A DNA stretch of 25,543 nucleotides from Desulfoprunum sp. (GTDB lineage: Bacteria; Desulfobacterota; Desulfobulbia; Desulfobulbales; Desulfocapsaceae), in the NCBI GenBank assembly GCA_030696435.1, contig JAUYSF010000249.1:1-25543 (forward strand), read 5' to 3'. This document shows, piece after piece, positions 1 through 8,555 of this stretch (positions are counted from its first letter, which is position 1; each line of letters starts with the position of its first letter). The notes under the pieces were generated by a model that was not told where the DNA came from, searched no databases, and saw only the letters and a list, made by a program, of their open reading frames with translations. The translations under genes were made by a program, and so were the position numbers.

Positions 1-464
1 TCCTCGGGTAGAACCCACTCCTCGGCCAAAGATACCTCCATCGCCCTTACCGGACATACAGGTACGCACAGGCTGCAACCCGTACATTTCTGCGGGTCAA
101 AAATCACCTCCATTGAGGGGCGCCGGATGAAGAGGGCACCTGCCGGACAGATACCGGTGCAGGCCCCGCATTGAAAACACTTCTCATCATCCCGATGGAT
201 CCTGGCAGCCAGACGCTCAACCTGGACACCCAGTCCTTTGAGGTAATCAAGCCCGGCCCTGACATTATGCTTGCTACTCCCCTTGAGCTCCAGGATCATC
301 ACTCCTTCTCTCTGGAGCAGGATATCCGCCTTAAGGATATTGAACTCGATATCGTATTCCTTGACCAATTGATAAATAAATGGCCTGTCGCTAGTATCTT
401 TTGGAAATCGCAATATATAGATCTGTGTATACACGGTTGTTTTCCTCACTGACCGGAGCTGCAT
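1..464 (-). CDS. NIL-domain ferredoxin with two [4Fe-4S] clusters (3' end beyond window)
   Basis: The reading frame starts at ATG 464-462 and stays open to the left edge, giving at least 154 residues. Residues about 10-82 resemble the NIL ligand-binding domain known from the end of MetN transporters and from small ferredoxins. Two bacterial ferredoxin motifs follow: Cys96, 99, 102, 106 and Cys127, 130, 133, 137, both CxxCxxCxxxC(P). In this family the NIL domain is thought to sense or bind a small ligand, possibly methionine or another sulfur compound, while the clusters carry electrons; the partner is unknown here. An AGGA ribosome-binding site overlaps the stop of the kinase gene 12 bases upstream, so it is probably the third gene of that operon. 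It could also be named a 4Fe-4S binding protein of homocysteine/sulfur metabolism. The domain call is firm, the role is not. Confidence 0.85.
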   Translation of the reverse strand, partial: MQLRSVRKTTVYTQIYILRFPKDTSDRPFIYQLVKEYDIEFNILKADILLQREGVMILELKGSSKHNVRAGLDYLKGLGVQVERLAARIHRDDEKCFQCGACTGICPAGALFIRRPSMEVIFDPQKCTGCSLCVPVCPVRAMEVSLAEEWVLPE

Positions 465-476
465 GAGACCGGTCCT

Positions 477-1127
477 TTAGAGATTATTATTCTCCCCATC
501 AACTGCGTCCCTCTTCTCCCCGTGAGAAGAAAAAAACATACCTCCTCTCAGGGCGCTCATCTTTTTCTCCACAATCTGCAACAGCTCCGGCAAGGCCATT
601 TCTGTCTCAAGGGTCATAAGCTGCTCTCCTCCAAGCTCCACTGGCATTTCAAATTTCTTCTTTTGATCAAGGTAGATATCCCATCGCCCATCGGATATCG
701 CATGAGGATCTTCTGCCCGGAGTGCCAGCCTCTCTTTGACAATCTCTTCTGAACAGGTGCAATGGACAAAAAACACCCTGTATTTCCCCTCCATGCGTAA
801 TCGGACGAGGTCTCTTTCCAGACGAGACTGGTAAGAGGCATCAAGAACAACACTGCAGGTTTCGTCATTAAGCAGGGCACATTCCGCCCGGCGAATCAAC
901 TCGTCATAGGTTTGCCGGGTGAACGCCGGAGAATAAATTCCTGCATTCACATCAGCCTCCTGCCTGGTCTCAGGAGCTCTACCGGCAAGCTCTTTTCGTA
1001 CAATATCCGAATTGAAATATGGGTTTCCCTCTTTTTCAGCCCAGGCCCGAGCCACAAAACTCTTTCCCGTTGCAGTCATGCCGAAAAACACCATGACGAG
1101 TTTTTTTACACGCTTTTTCCGTTTCAT
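477..1127 (-). CDS. P-loop kinase (AAA_33 / COG0645-like), partner of the upstream phosphotransferase
   Basis: This 216-residue predicted kinase has a Walker A motif GMTATGKS at residues 16-23. A later DASYQSRLERD stretch resembles the nucleotide/substrate-binding part of small-molecule kinases of the AAA_33 group. The frame is open further upstream to about 1265, but I chose ATG 1127 because its ATG overlaps the TGA of the upstream gene (ATGA, 1127-1124), the usual sign of translational coupling, and because the upstream extension looks non-coding and lies inside the other gene. In many Proteobacteria this domain is fused behind an APH-like domain in one protein of roughly 500 residues. Here the two halves are separate genes. 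The substrate is not known for the family, so none is assigned. Confidence 0.82.
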   Translation of the reverse strand: MKRKKRVKKLVMVFFGMTATGKSFVARAWAEKEGNPYFNSDIVRKELAGRAPETRQEADVNAGIYSPAFTRQTYDELIRRAECALLNDETCSVVLDASYQSRLERDLVRLRMEGKYRVFFVHCTCSEEIVKERLALRAEDPHAISDGRWDIYLDQKKKFEMPVELGGEQLMTLETEMALPELLQIVEKKMSALRGGMFFSSHGEKRDAVDGENNNL

Positions 1128-2158
1128 GATACCGGGATATAACTCTGAGCCAGGGCAAAACAACGTTTTGCCTGTGCTCTGTATTGCAAGGCTACTCCAG
1201 TAGCAAGTGTGGGGGTGATAGCGGTCAACAGGTTTATTTTGCCCCGAACACAGGCCCTGTAGCATTTGTAGAAATCGAGTATACTCAAGATCATAGGATC
1301 CTCTGAACAGTCGATGAACCGCTCGATAAAATAACCGGACAGTTCCTCAAAACCATGCAAATCAAGATCCATCGCCAGAAAGGCTACATCCGCCGCCACA
1401 TCGCCGTACCGTAACCGATCGCTGAATTCAATGCAGTCAAAAATGCACACCTCGTCCACCAGACAAATATTGCCGGAATGAAGGTCACCATGGCAATCAC
1501 AAATCCTGCCTTCTTCTTGCCGTAGAGCGAAGAGTTCCTCATGCCCTAAGAAGTTCGTCGTAAAATCTCGAATTCTCTCAAATTGTCTACGCCTGAGGAT
1601 ATCATTATCAATGAATGGCTCTACCTGGCTGAGGTTTTCCAGGATGTTTTCAGCTACAACGGTTGCACTACCGCAGCTATTCACCTCTTCAGATTTGTCA
1701 GCTCGTTCATAAAATGGAACAAGTTTGGCAACAATTCTCTCAATGTCACTTCGAGCCAGCAGTCGCCGCTCCATCATCCGTCCCATCATCCTGTCTTCCG
1801 GCAATCGGGCCATCAACACCCCGTATTCCACGATCTCGCCATGGCCATTGAGACAGAATGAATCACCCTGTCGAGTTATGCGTACCACATCAAGATACAC
1901 TTCCGGGCAGAGCCGGCGATTGAGAATGATTTCCTGGTTGCAAAAATATTTCCTTTTTTCCAGGGTAGAAAAGTCAAGAAACCCCATATTGACCGGTTTT
2001 TTCCATTTATAGGCATACAAACCAGCGAGGACAACAAAGGAAATATGGGTTTGCAAGAGCTGTATCTCATCGGCCTGATGAGAATAACTACTTGCTTCCA
2101 TGAGATATTGAATATAAGCGGGGAGATTTTCTTGGCCCACATTGCACCCTGTCGTCAA
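1124..2158 (-). CDS. APH-family phosphotransferase (COG2187-like)
   Basis: This is a protein-kinase-fold phosphotransferase of about 344 residues. It shows the early AYKWKKPV segment (residues 49-56, candidate ATP-binding Lys), the catalytic loop HGDLHSGN (223-230) and a FDCIEF metal-binding motif (240-245) in the place of the kinase DFG. The spacing and the GFLDFSTLEKR segment fit COG2187 rather than true aminoglycoside-resistance enzymes, so a resistance role is not implied. The start is uncertain. TTG 2158 gives the longest frame, GTG 2140 would remove six residues and fits the family length equally well, and no strong ribosome-binding site decides. It heads a three-gene minus-strand cluster with the P-loop kinase (4-bp overlap) and the NIL ferredoxin. 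Confidence 0.85.
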   Translation of the reverse strand: MTTGCNVGQENLPAYIQYLMEASSYSHQADEIQLLQTHISFVVLAGLYAYKWKKPVNMGFLDFSTLEKRKYFCNQEIILNRRLCPEVYLDVVRITRQGDSFCLNGHGEIVEYGVLMARLPEDRMMGRMMERRLLARSDIERIVAKLVPFYERADKSEEVNSCGSATVVAENILENLSQVEPFIDNDILRRRQFERIRDFTTNFLGHEELFALRQEEGRICDCHGDLHSGNICLVDEVCIFDCIEFSDRLRYGDVAADVAFLAMDLDLHGFEELSGYFIERFIDCSEDPMILSILDFYKCYRACVRGKINLLTAITPTLATGVALQYRAQAKRCFALAQSYIPVS

Positions 2159-2357
2159 ATATCTCGGGAGAACTCAAAAACTGCTCCATTGCTCTCTACA
2201 CCATTGCCTTACACACCATTCAGGATACCAAATTCGTCAGCAGCCGTAAACCTCGACAACTTCTTTACCTTCCAGGCAGACCATGATAGTGTGCCATCAA
2301 TGCAATCAAGTACGGGCATTCTCCGGCCAACCGACTTCTATATGCTTTTTTCATACT

Positions 2358-3137
2358 ATGGATCAATCCTCCCTCAAACAGCTCTTGTCCCTCGTACAAG
2401 ACGGCACCTGTTCAATCAATGAGGCGTTGACCAAACTCAGACATTTTCCAGCTGAACATGTGACGGATGGCTGCATAGATCATCAGCGGAACCTACGCAC
2501 TGGAATCGCAGAAGTCATCTATGGTGCCTCCAAATCAGCCGAACAGATTATCACCATCGCCAGAGCCCTTATACCGCATACCGAACCAGTTCTGGTCACC
2601 AGGGTCAATCAAGAGAAAGCTACAACTGTCCTGGAATCCCTTCCCGACTTTTCTTACAACAAGATAGCCGGCATGCTGATTGCGAAGTGCAGGAAGACAA
2701 ACCTGCAGAACTGCCGGGGAATCGTCATCGTGGCCTGCGCCGGCACCTCTGATATTCCCGTGGCAGAAGAAGCCTTCCTGACCCTGGAAAGTATGGGCAA
2801 TCCGGTGGTAAAAACCTATGACATCGGCGTTGCTGGACTCCATCGCCTTCTTGCCCATCAGTCTCTTTTCGATCAGGCCTCAGTCATTGTCGCTGTGGCC
2901 GGCATGGAGGGCGCACTCCCCGGCGTCATTGCCGGCTTGGTAAAATGCCCGGTGATAGGGGTGCCGACCTCAATCGGCTATGGCACCAATTTCGGTGGAG
3001 TGGCTGCCCTTCTCGGCATGCTCAACAGTTGTGCCTCAGGCCTTGCAGCCGTCAATATTGATAACGGTTTCGGAGCGGCCTGCATGGCCCATGCAATAAA
3101 TATAAGAAACCCAGATCCTATATCAAGCAGCCAGTAA
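2358..3137 (+). CDS. larB: LarB, nickel-pincer cofactor biosynthesis (nicotinate adenine dinucleotide carboxylase/hydrolase)
   Basis: This 259-residue protein has the LarB layout. A short helical N-terminus (about 1-50) precedes a PurE/AIR-carboxylase-like Rossmann domain with VIVACAGTSDIPVAEEA (about 123-139), VAGMEGALPGVIAGL (180-194) and VIGVPTSIGYGTNFGG (199-214). Cys225 in LNSCASGL probably corresponds to the catalytic cysteine described for Lactobacillus LarB. LarB carboxylates the pyridinium ring of nicotinate adenine dinucleotide in the first step towards the nickel-pincer nucleotide of lactate racemase and related enzymes. The frame extends to ATG 2283, but the extra 25 residues look unlike the family, so I prefer ATG 2358, although neither start has a good ribosome-binding site. 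larC, larE and larA are not in the window. Confidence 0.9.
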   Translation: MDQSSLKQLLSLVQDGTCSINEALTKLRHFPAEHVTDGCIDHQRNLRTGIAEVIYGASKSAEQIITIARALIPHTEPVLVTRVNQEKATTVLESLPDFSYNKIAGMLIAKCRKTNLQNCRGIVIVACAGTSDIPVAEEAFLTLESMGNPVVKTYDIGVAGLHRLLAHQSLFDQASVIVAVAGMEGALPGVIAGLVKCPVIGVPTSIGYGTNFGGVAALLGMLNSCASGLAAVNIDNGFGAACMAHAINIRNPDPISSSQ

Positions 3138-3205
3138 TACCTTCCGCCCCTTCCGTCGCCGCAGGCACTAAACTGATATTTTCCCTGTTTCTACTTCCCA
3201 GAACC

Positions 3206-3233
3206 TTGCAAGATTCAAGTATTGCGGTATAAT
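3206..3233 (+). promoter_or_regulatory. Sigma-70-type promoter for secDF
   Basis: TTGCAA (3206-3211) is followed after 16 bases by a perfect TATAAT (3228-3233). Transcription would start near 3240, about 60 bases before the secDF start codon. This makes secDF the head of its own transcription unit rather than a tail of larB. It was found by eye only. Confidence 0.55.
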
Positions 3234-3301
3234 CCCGAGGTTTGGCGTTTTGCAATCTGCCATAATTTCGTTTCACACAATTAGAAACCTTCGGGGTATC
3301 A

Positions 3302-5869
3302 ATGAATACATCGCTTAAACTCAAACTGAGCCTGCTCATTTTTTTATTTGTCATTGCAATAACTACGATCGCTCCCTCCTTCTACTCCTCCACACCGGAC
3401 TGGTGGAAGAAGTATCTGGCACCGAAGGGCTTACAGCTTGGCCTTGACCTGCAGGGAGGAATGCATCTGGTTCTCAAGGTGGATCTCAAGAAGGCTGAAG
3501 AGAACTCACTTGAGCTTGCCGCCAATGACCTCAAGGATACTCTCTCCGAACAATCGGTCAGTGCCATCCGTACATCCTCTCCCTCACCCGATACCGTTAT
3601 ATTCACTTTGCCGAACACCGGTAGTATCGAACAGGTGAAAAAACTAGTATCGGAAGATTTTCCCGATATCGAAACAAAATTTGAATCCAAGGAAGGCAGC
3701 TTTCCTCGCATCATCCTGACTCTGAAAAATTCCAAAAAAGATTTTATCAAAACCCATGCAGTTGATCAGTCTCTTGAGATCATTCGAAACAGGATTGATC
3801 AGTTCGGTGTGGCGGAGCCAGTCATCATCCGCCAGGGAACTGATGAGATCGTCATCCAGTTGCCAGGTGTGAGGGACCCGAAACGTGCCATGAAACTGTT
3901 GGGAGACACCGCCCAACTTGAATTCAAGCTTGTCGCCGAGCCAGCCGGTCTGAACCTAGCGGAACTTGTAGAGCAGGCCAAAAAATCCGGGCAATGGAAA
4001 GACGGCGAAGATCTCCAGAAGCTCAACCGCGCCCTGCAGAACAGACTACCCACCGATACCACGATCTCTTTTGAGAAAAACGTTGACCCCCAAACTAAGA
4101 TTGAAAAAGCCACCCCACTTCTCCTCGAAAACAAAACGCTGATGACGGGTGAAATGGTCAAAGATGCCCAGGTTAGAATTGGTGGAAACTTTAATGAGCC
4201 TTATGTCAGCCTTGACCTGACCGGTAGAGGTGGCAAGGTCTTCGGGCAGTTAACGGAGAAAAACGTCAATAGGCGAATGGCAATTGTTCTCGACAACAAT
4301 GTCCGATCAGCCCCTGTTATTCGGGAACGGATTCTCGGTGGCTCCGCGCAGATTTCAGGAAGTTTTACTCACGAAGAGGCATCTGATCTCGCCATAGTGC
4401 TCAGGGTAGGGGCCTTGCCGGCCCCTGTCGATATCATCCAAAACATGACAGTTGGCGCAAGCCTTGGCCAGGACTCCATCAACAAAGGTCTGAATTCCGG
4501 TATGCTTGGAACGATCTTCGTTGTCGGTTTCATGCTCATTTACTACCGCACCTCTGGAGTTATCGCCAACAGCGCCCTGGTCTTGAACATCCTCTTTCTC
4601 TTTGCCGGACTGGCCATTCTGAACGCAACTCTTACCCTGCCGGGTATCGCCGGTATCGTTCTCTCCATAGGCATGGCTGTTGACTCGAACGTCCTGGTTT
4701 TTGAACGCATGCGCGATGAAACCGAGGTCGGAAAATCCGTGCGATCAAGTATCGACGCCGGTTTTGGCAAGGCCTTCTGGACCGTAATGGACGCCCAAAT
4801 CACAACACTCATCTCGGCAGTGGCCCTGTTCTGGTTCGGTACCGGTCCTATCAAAGGTTTTGCCATCACCCTCTCTCTTGGCATCCTGTTCAATCTCTTC
4901 ACCTCACTTACCTGTTCGCATTGGATGTTCGATATCCTCAACGTCTTCCGTCCACTCAAGCGAATAAAATATCTGCAAATTATTGAGAAAAAGAACTTCG
5001 ATTATCTACGGATCAAGAATATTACCTTTCTCATCTCAGGCGTTACAGCCTTGATCGGTGTTTTCGCCATCATCCAGATCGCCAGAGGCCATGCCAATAT
5101 GGGTGTGGATTTCACCGGTGGCTCTCTGCTGCAGTATAAAGCCGAATCGTCCTTTACGATGGATGAGGTGCGTAAGGCCTTCAGCAATAACAACTTCACG
5201 GACGTAGATCTTCAGGAGGTCGAAAATGAATCCCGCCTGATCGTCAAGGTCAAAAAAGCAGAGGATGTTCTCTCCGGTGTCAGTGTAGCCGTGACTAACG
5301 TTCTCACAAAAGACCTGCCTGGAAAGAAATTTGTCTTAGAGAGCCAGTCGGAAATAGGCTCTTCTGTTAGTTCAAGCCTCCGGAATAAGGCTTTTCTTGC
5401 CATCCTGATCTCTCTTGTCGGCATTGTCATCTATCTGGCGTTCCGCTTTGATCACCGATATGGCATTGGCGCCTTGGTCGCAACGCTCCATGATATTTTT
5501 TGCGTCATCGGCATCTGCTGGCTTATGAATATTGAATTTACCCTGCTTATCGTCACAGCTCTTCTTACACTGGCGGGATACTCAATCAACGACACGGTCA
5601 TTGTCTTCGATCGAATCCGGGAGAATTGTAATAAATCAGAGGAAAAATCCTTGGCGGACGTTATCAATCTAAGTGTAAACCAGGTGCTTGCCCGTACCAT
5701 CGTGACAAGCCTGAATACAAGTCTGGCCGTTGTAGCTCTCTTCCTTTTTGGTGGGTCCGTCATTCATGATTTCTCTTTTATATTACTCCTAGGTATCATA
5801 ATCGGTACCTACTCATCGGTATTTGTCGCCAGCCCGATCCTCACCCTCTTTCCGGCAAAGAAGATCTGA
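3302..5869 (+). CDS. secDF: Fused protein-export membrane protein SecDF
   Basis: This single 855-residue chain contains SecD (about 1-550) and SecF (about 560-855), which are two genes in many bacteria. SecDF sits in the inner membrane beside SecYEG and uses the proton gradient to pull proteins across after SecA-driven translocation. Visible hallmarks are a first membrane helix at about 6-25, LGLDLQGGMHL (46-56), a long periplasmic P1 region, and SIGMAVDSNVLVFERMRDE (455-473) with the conserved proton-path Asp461. In the SecF half are NMGVDFTGGSLL (599-610) and GYSINDTVIVFDRIREN (759-775) with Asp764. About twelve membrane helices are expected. The fusion junction near 550-570 (RPLKRIKYLQIIEKKNFDY) is a basic cytoplasmic linker. 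yajC, a common upstream neighbour, is absent. The next gene starts two bases after the stop. Confidence 0.97.
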   Translation: MNTSLKLKLSLLIFLFVIAITTIAPSFYSSTPDWWKKYLAPKGLQLGLDLQGGMHLVLKVDLKKAEENSLELAANDLKDTLSEQSVSAIRTSSPSPDTVIFTLPNTGSIEQVKKLVSEDFPDIETKFESKEGSFPRIILTLKNSKKDFIKTHAVDQSLEIIRNRIDQFGVAEPVIIRQGTDEIVIQLPGVRDPKRAMKLLGDTAQLEFKLVAEPAGLNLAELVEQAKKSGQWKDGEDLQKLNRALQNRLPTDTTISFEKNVDPQTKIEKATPLLLENKTLMTGEMVKDAQVRIGGNFNEPYVSLDLTGRGGKVFGQLTEKNVNRRMAIVLDNNVRSAPVIRERILGGSAQISGSFTHEEASDLAIVLRVGALPAPVDIIQNMTVGASLGQDSINKGLNSGMLGTIFVVGFMLIYYRTSGVIANSALVLNILFLFAGLAILNATLTLPGIAGIVLSIGMAVDSNVLVFERMRDETEVGKSVRSSIDAGFGKAFWTVMDAQITTLISAVALFWFGTGPIKGFAITLSLGILFNLFTSLTCSHWMFDILNVFRPLKRIKYLQIIEKKNFDYLRIKNITFLISGVTALIGVFAIIQIARGHANMGVDFTGGSLLQYKAESSFTMDEVRKAFSNNNFTDVDLQEVENESRLIVKVKKAEDVLSGVSVAVTNVLTKDLPGKKFVLESQSEIGSSVSSSLRNKAFLAILISLVGIVIYLAFRFDHRYGIGALVATLHDIFCVIGICWLMNIEFTLLIVTALLTLAGYSINDTVIVFDRIRENCNKSEEKSLADVINLSVNQVLARTIVTSLNTSLAVVALFLFGGSVIHDFSFILLLGIIIGTYSSVFVASPILTLFPAKKI

Positions 5870-5870
5870 T

Positions 5871-6611
5871 ATGGGATTGAAAGGATCGGAAGTTGAGCAG
5901 TTCCCTGATTTTGTAAAACCTCTGGAAAGAGGAATGGTTTTCAATTTCGCCTGTCATAAGGGATTGAGTTGTTTCACCGAATGCTGCAGACTTCTGGAAC
6001 TGCCACTCACCTCCTACGACATCCTACGACTACGCAGAGCGACAGGCCTCAGCTCCAATCAATTCCTTGAGAGATATGTCATCATTGAACAGGAGCAGGA
6101 CGAAGCCTTTCCGCGCCTCTATCTGACCATGATCGATGATGGAAATGGAAGCTGCGCCTTTGTCGCTTCGCATGGCTGCACTGTCTATGAACACCGCCCA
6201 GGGGCCTGTCGGGCCTATCCCGTTGGCCGGGCCAAACGACTGCAGCCAGAGACAATTGATGAGTGTTTTGTTCTGGTCAAGGAAGACCATTGCCGCGGAT
6301 TCACTGAACCCGCACCCCAGACTGCTACACAGTATTGCATCGACCAGGGAATGACAGAATACAACATGTTCAATGATGCTCTGGCCACACTCTTGCAGCA
6401 CGAAAAGGTGCGCTGTGGCTTCATCCCCTCACAGGCCCAGAAGGAGCTCATTCTCCTCACACTTTTTCACCTTGACAGGTGGAGAGCGATGCTTGCGCAA
6501 GGGGAACACGAGGCGATTAGCTCTGAGACCGCACTGGCCATGGGACAGAGGACCGATGAAGAACTGTTGTTGTTTGCCATAAAATGGCTTGAGGAAAGGC
6601 TTTTCGGATGA
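5871..6611 (+). CDS. YkgJ-family cysteine-cluster protein
   Basis: This is a 246-residue member of the COG0727 (YkgJ/CxxCxxCC-like) family of putative Zn- or Fe-S-binding proteins. Cysteines lie at 28, 34, 38, 39, 95, 103, 113, 132 and 141. The stretch CTVYEHRPGACRAYPVG (103-119) is the typical second half of the motif. The function of the family is unsettled; a metal-binding or oxidoreductase-linked role is plausible. I start it at ATG 5871, one base after the secDF stop, with a purine-rich AAAGAAGA upstream. A longer frame would lie inside secDF. It is almost certainly cotranscribed with secDF and the HAD phosphatase that follows after 37 bases. The C-terminal 80 residues are helical and have no motif I recognise. 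Confidence 0.85.
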   Translation: MGLKGSEVEQFPDFVKPLERGMVFNFACHKGLSCFTECCRLLELPLTSYDILRLRRATGLSSNQFLERYVIIEQEQDEAFPRLYLTMIDDGNGSCAFVASHGCTVYEHRPGACRAYPVGRAKRLQPETIDECFVLVKEDHCRGFTEPAPQTATQYCIDQGMTEYNMFNDALATLLQHEKVRCGFIPSQAQKELILLTLFHLDRWRAMLAQGEHEAISSETALAMGQRTDEELLLFAIKWLEERLFG

Positions 6612-6648
6612 GTCGAGATACCCTCTTGCCACCCAGCGAGGACTGTAG

Positions 6649-7281
6649 ATGCTAAAACTTATTGTCTTTGATTGTGACGGTGTCCTGTTTGACTCCAAAA
6701 ATTCCAATTGCCATTTTTACAATCACCTCCTCCAGCACTTTGGCAGGCCGGCAATGAACGAGGAAGAGTTAGATTTTGTTCATATGCATAATACTAGCAA
6801 TTCTATCGCCCACATCTTTCGCCATTACCCGGAGCAGGATCTGCAAGAAGTTGACCGCTATCGGCTGTCATGCGATTACGCGCCCTTTTTGCAACTACTT
6901 GAAATGGAGAAGGACCTGGTTCCTTTCCTCAACATCACCCACCCCCTCTACCATCTGGCCATATCCACCAATCGAACCAACACCATGGAGCCACTCCTCA
7001 AGAGCTTTGACCTGCGCCACTATTTCGGCAAGGTTATGACGGCACAGAACGCCAAGCGGCCCAAACCTGCACCGGATGCCTTGGAGGAAATCCTCGAGTA
7101 CTATGATTGTCAGGCTGAGGAGGCAATCTTTATAGGGGATTCTATCATTGACCAACAGCATGCCGCAGCCTGTTATGTCCCGTTTGTCGCTTTTAAGAAT
7201 ACAGCTCTGCAGGCTGACTATTACGTCAACAATTTCATGGAGATCCTCAAACTCCCGCCTTTCAGGTCATCTCAGGACTAA
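6649..7281 (+). CDS. HAD-superfamily phosphatase, phosphoglycolate-phosphatase-like
   Basis: This 210-residue haloacid-dehalogenase-type hydrolase shows the four family motifs in order. They are DCDGVLFD (8-15, nucleophile Asp8 and acid/base Asp10), STNRTN (motif II), the Lys of KRPKPAPD (motif III) and FIGDS (motif IV). The helical cap between motifs I and II makes it subclass I, the Gph/PGP-like group, so the substrate is probably a small phosphorylated metabolite, but sequence alone does not name it. A GAGG ribosome-binding site precedes the ATG. It is the third gene after secDF and ykgJ. Its last 15 bases overlap the last 15 bases of the convergent cyclic-nucleotide-binding gene. Confidence 0.87.
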   Translation: MLKLIVFDCDGVLFDSKNSNCHFYNHLLQHFGRPAMNEEELDFVHMHNTSNSIAHIFRHYPEQDLQEVDRYRLSCDYAPFLQLLEMEKDLVPFLNITHPLYHLAISTNRTNTMEPLLKSFDLRHYFGKVMTAQNAKRPKPAPDALEEILEYYDCQAEEAIFIGDSIIDQQHAAACYVPFVAFKNTALQADYYVNNFMEILKLPPFRSSQD

Positions 7282-8352
7282 ATCGGCATTTTCAACAGTC
7301 TGCTCCTCATCAATGCGTTTGACACCTTCCATCAGGAGCATCATGAAATCACCGATCTCGGCGGCTTTCATCTCCTGAGGCGTCAAACCAACGGTAAATC
7401 TAAACACCCCCTTTTTTTCCGCTAGAATGGCAAAAATGGCGTCCTGGTGCACCTTCTTTCCATAACTCGCATTAATGATACAGCCTTCCCGGAAGGATAC
7501 CTTTCCCTCTCCTTCGTGGAGATGAAATGTCAGGACTCCGGTTTTCTGGTGCATGTGGAATATCTGAAAAAGCTCTGCCGGAACAACCTCATCGAGCTTC
7601 CCGGACATACATGAATCAAATTCTTTGGCCCTTGCAGTATTGGTTTTCTGCAATCTTACTGCAAGAAGCTGGGCCATAAAAACCTGGACGGAAGCGATTT
7701 TCCCAAGCAATCGGCTGAAGTCCTCGCCGCTTATGGCGAGCACCGCACTTTTTTTCTTCGCCCTCACCGTAGATCCCGCCACGCCAGTACCCAGATAGCT
7801 CATCTCGCCACAGATCTCCCCTTCCCCCAAAGTGGCAATGACCACATGAGTATCTTCAACAAGGAGCCCTCCTTCCATGATGATATAAAGATTAAGGTTG
7901 GGCTCGCCTTTATGGATAAGGATACCTCCCTCTTCAATGACTATTTCTTTGCAGGCATTTAGGAAGGTTTCAATACTTTTCTCCGGTAAAACACGAAGAA
8001 AGGGACTGTCGACTATTCTGCCGTAAAGGGGTTTATCTCTAGACTGTATCCGGGCAAGAGCGCCTTTTGCAGCTAGGGACACAGAGGAAGTTTGCAGGCG
8101 ACGGAATTTGATTAGTCCAGTACAACCACTACAGGTAAAAAGCCGATCCTCCTGTGGCCCCGGACCTTCAAAGGGCTTTTCCTTCAGCAGTACAAAAAGC
8201 AGTTCCGTCATCTCCCGCACAAGTATTAGACAGACCTCTTTATTTTCAGGACAGACGATGGCTCTAGCGGTGAGAGTGAGACACTCGCCGGCCTCATAGA
8301 GAGGACAATTGTTTTGTTCAACAATCTCAAAAACTGCTTTAAACGATTTCAT
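7267..8352 (-). CDS. Cyclic-nucleotide-binding domain / DUF4388 signalling protein with Cys-rich N-terminus
   Basis: This 361-residue protein has three parts. Residues 1-80 contain six cysteines (16, 24, 34, 41, 74, 77), the last two as CSGC, and may bind a metal or cluster. Residues about 117-215 are a Crp/cNMP-binding beta-barrel with LYIIMEGGLLVE and the phosphate-cassette-like GEICGEMSYLG followed by STVRA. Residues about 248-322 match DUF4388 (PATAN-like), a domain of response regulators and gliding/chemosensory proteins of delta-proteobacteria, here with GVLTFHL and EGKVSFREGCIINASYG. No helix-turn-helix is visible, so it is probably a signal-relay protein, not a transcription factor. 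It is divergent from the E2-like gene and could be coregulated with it. The ribosome-binding site is poor. Confidence 0.8.
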   Translation of the reverse strand: MKSFKAVFEIVEQNNCPLYEAGECLTLTARAIVCPENKEVCLILVREMTELLFVLLKEKPFEGPGPQEDRLFTCSGCTGLIKFRRLQTSSVSLAAKGALARIQSRDKPLYGRIVDSPFLRVLPEKSIETFLNACKEIVIEEGGILIHKGEPNLNLYIIMEGGLLVEDTHVVIATLGEGEICGEMSYLGTGVAGSTVRAKKKSAVLAISGEDFSRLLGKIASVQVFMAQLLAVRLQKTNTARAKEFDSCMSGKLDEVVPAELFQIFHMHQKTGVLTFHLHEGEGKVSFREGCIINASYGKKVHQDAIFAILAEKKGVFRFTVGLTPQEMKAAEIGDFMMLLMEGVKRIDEEQTVENADLVLR

Positions 8353-8483
8353 ATTCGCGACATATCCAAAGAGGCCAGACCTTTCAGTGCAGAATCGATC
8401 GGTGATTGAGCAATACCTGCCATAGGAGAGAATGGGAAAATCCTACAAACAGGTTTAAAGAAGGGCGCTTGTGCCCACCGCCA

Positions 8484-8511
8484 GTAATAAAAGATTTTGC
8501 CTATATTTCAA
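8484..8511 (-). promoter_or_regulatory. Candidate promoter of the CNB/DUF4388 gene
   Basis: On the minus strand TTGAAA (8511-8506) and TATTAC (8489-8484) are separated by 16 bases. The predicted start near 8477 leaves a leader of about 125 bases. The match is moderate (5/6 and 4/6). Confidence 0.35.
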
Positions 8512-8527
8512 ATTCATACGATTTTTT

Positions 8528-8555
8528 TTGAGTTACTCATAGAAGTTGATATAAT
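8528..8555 (+). promoter_or_regulatory. Promoter of the E2-like membrane protein gene; decides its start codon
   Basis: TTGAGT (8528-8533) and a perfect TATAAT (8550-8555) are 16 bases apart. Transcription would begin near 8562, downstream of the TTG at 8559 that opens the longest frame. This leaves ATG 8604 as the first usable start, about 42 bases into the transcript. Confidence 0.6.

Noticed and set aside
1128..1265. Longer N-terminus for the P-loop kinase
   Set aside because: The added 46 residues are the out-of-frame 3' end of the phosphotransferase gene, and ATG 1127 has the coupled ATGA overlap.
1124..2158. Aminoglycoside resistance gene
   Set aside because: The APH fold is shared, but the overall pattern and the kinase partner match the COG2187 group, not known resistance enzymes.
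2283..2357. Upstream start for LarB
   Set aside because: The extra 25 residues are Cys-rich and unlike LarB N-termini; the conserved part begins at ATG 2358.
7267..7281. 15-bp convergent overlap of the HAD and CNB genes as a regulatory antisense element
   Set aside because: Short tail-to-tail overlaps are common in compact genomes and no terminator or other structure supports a special role.
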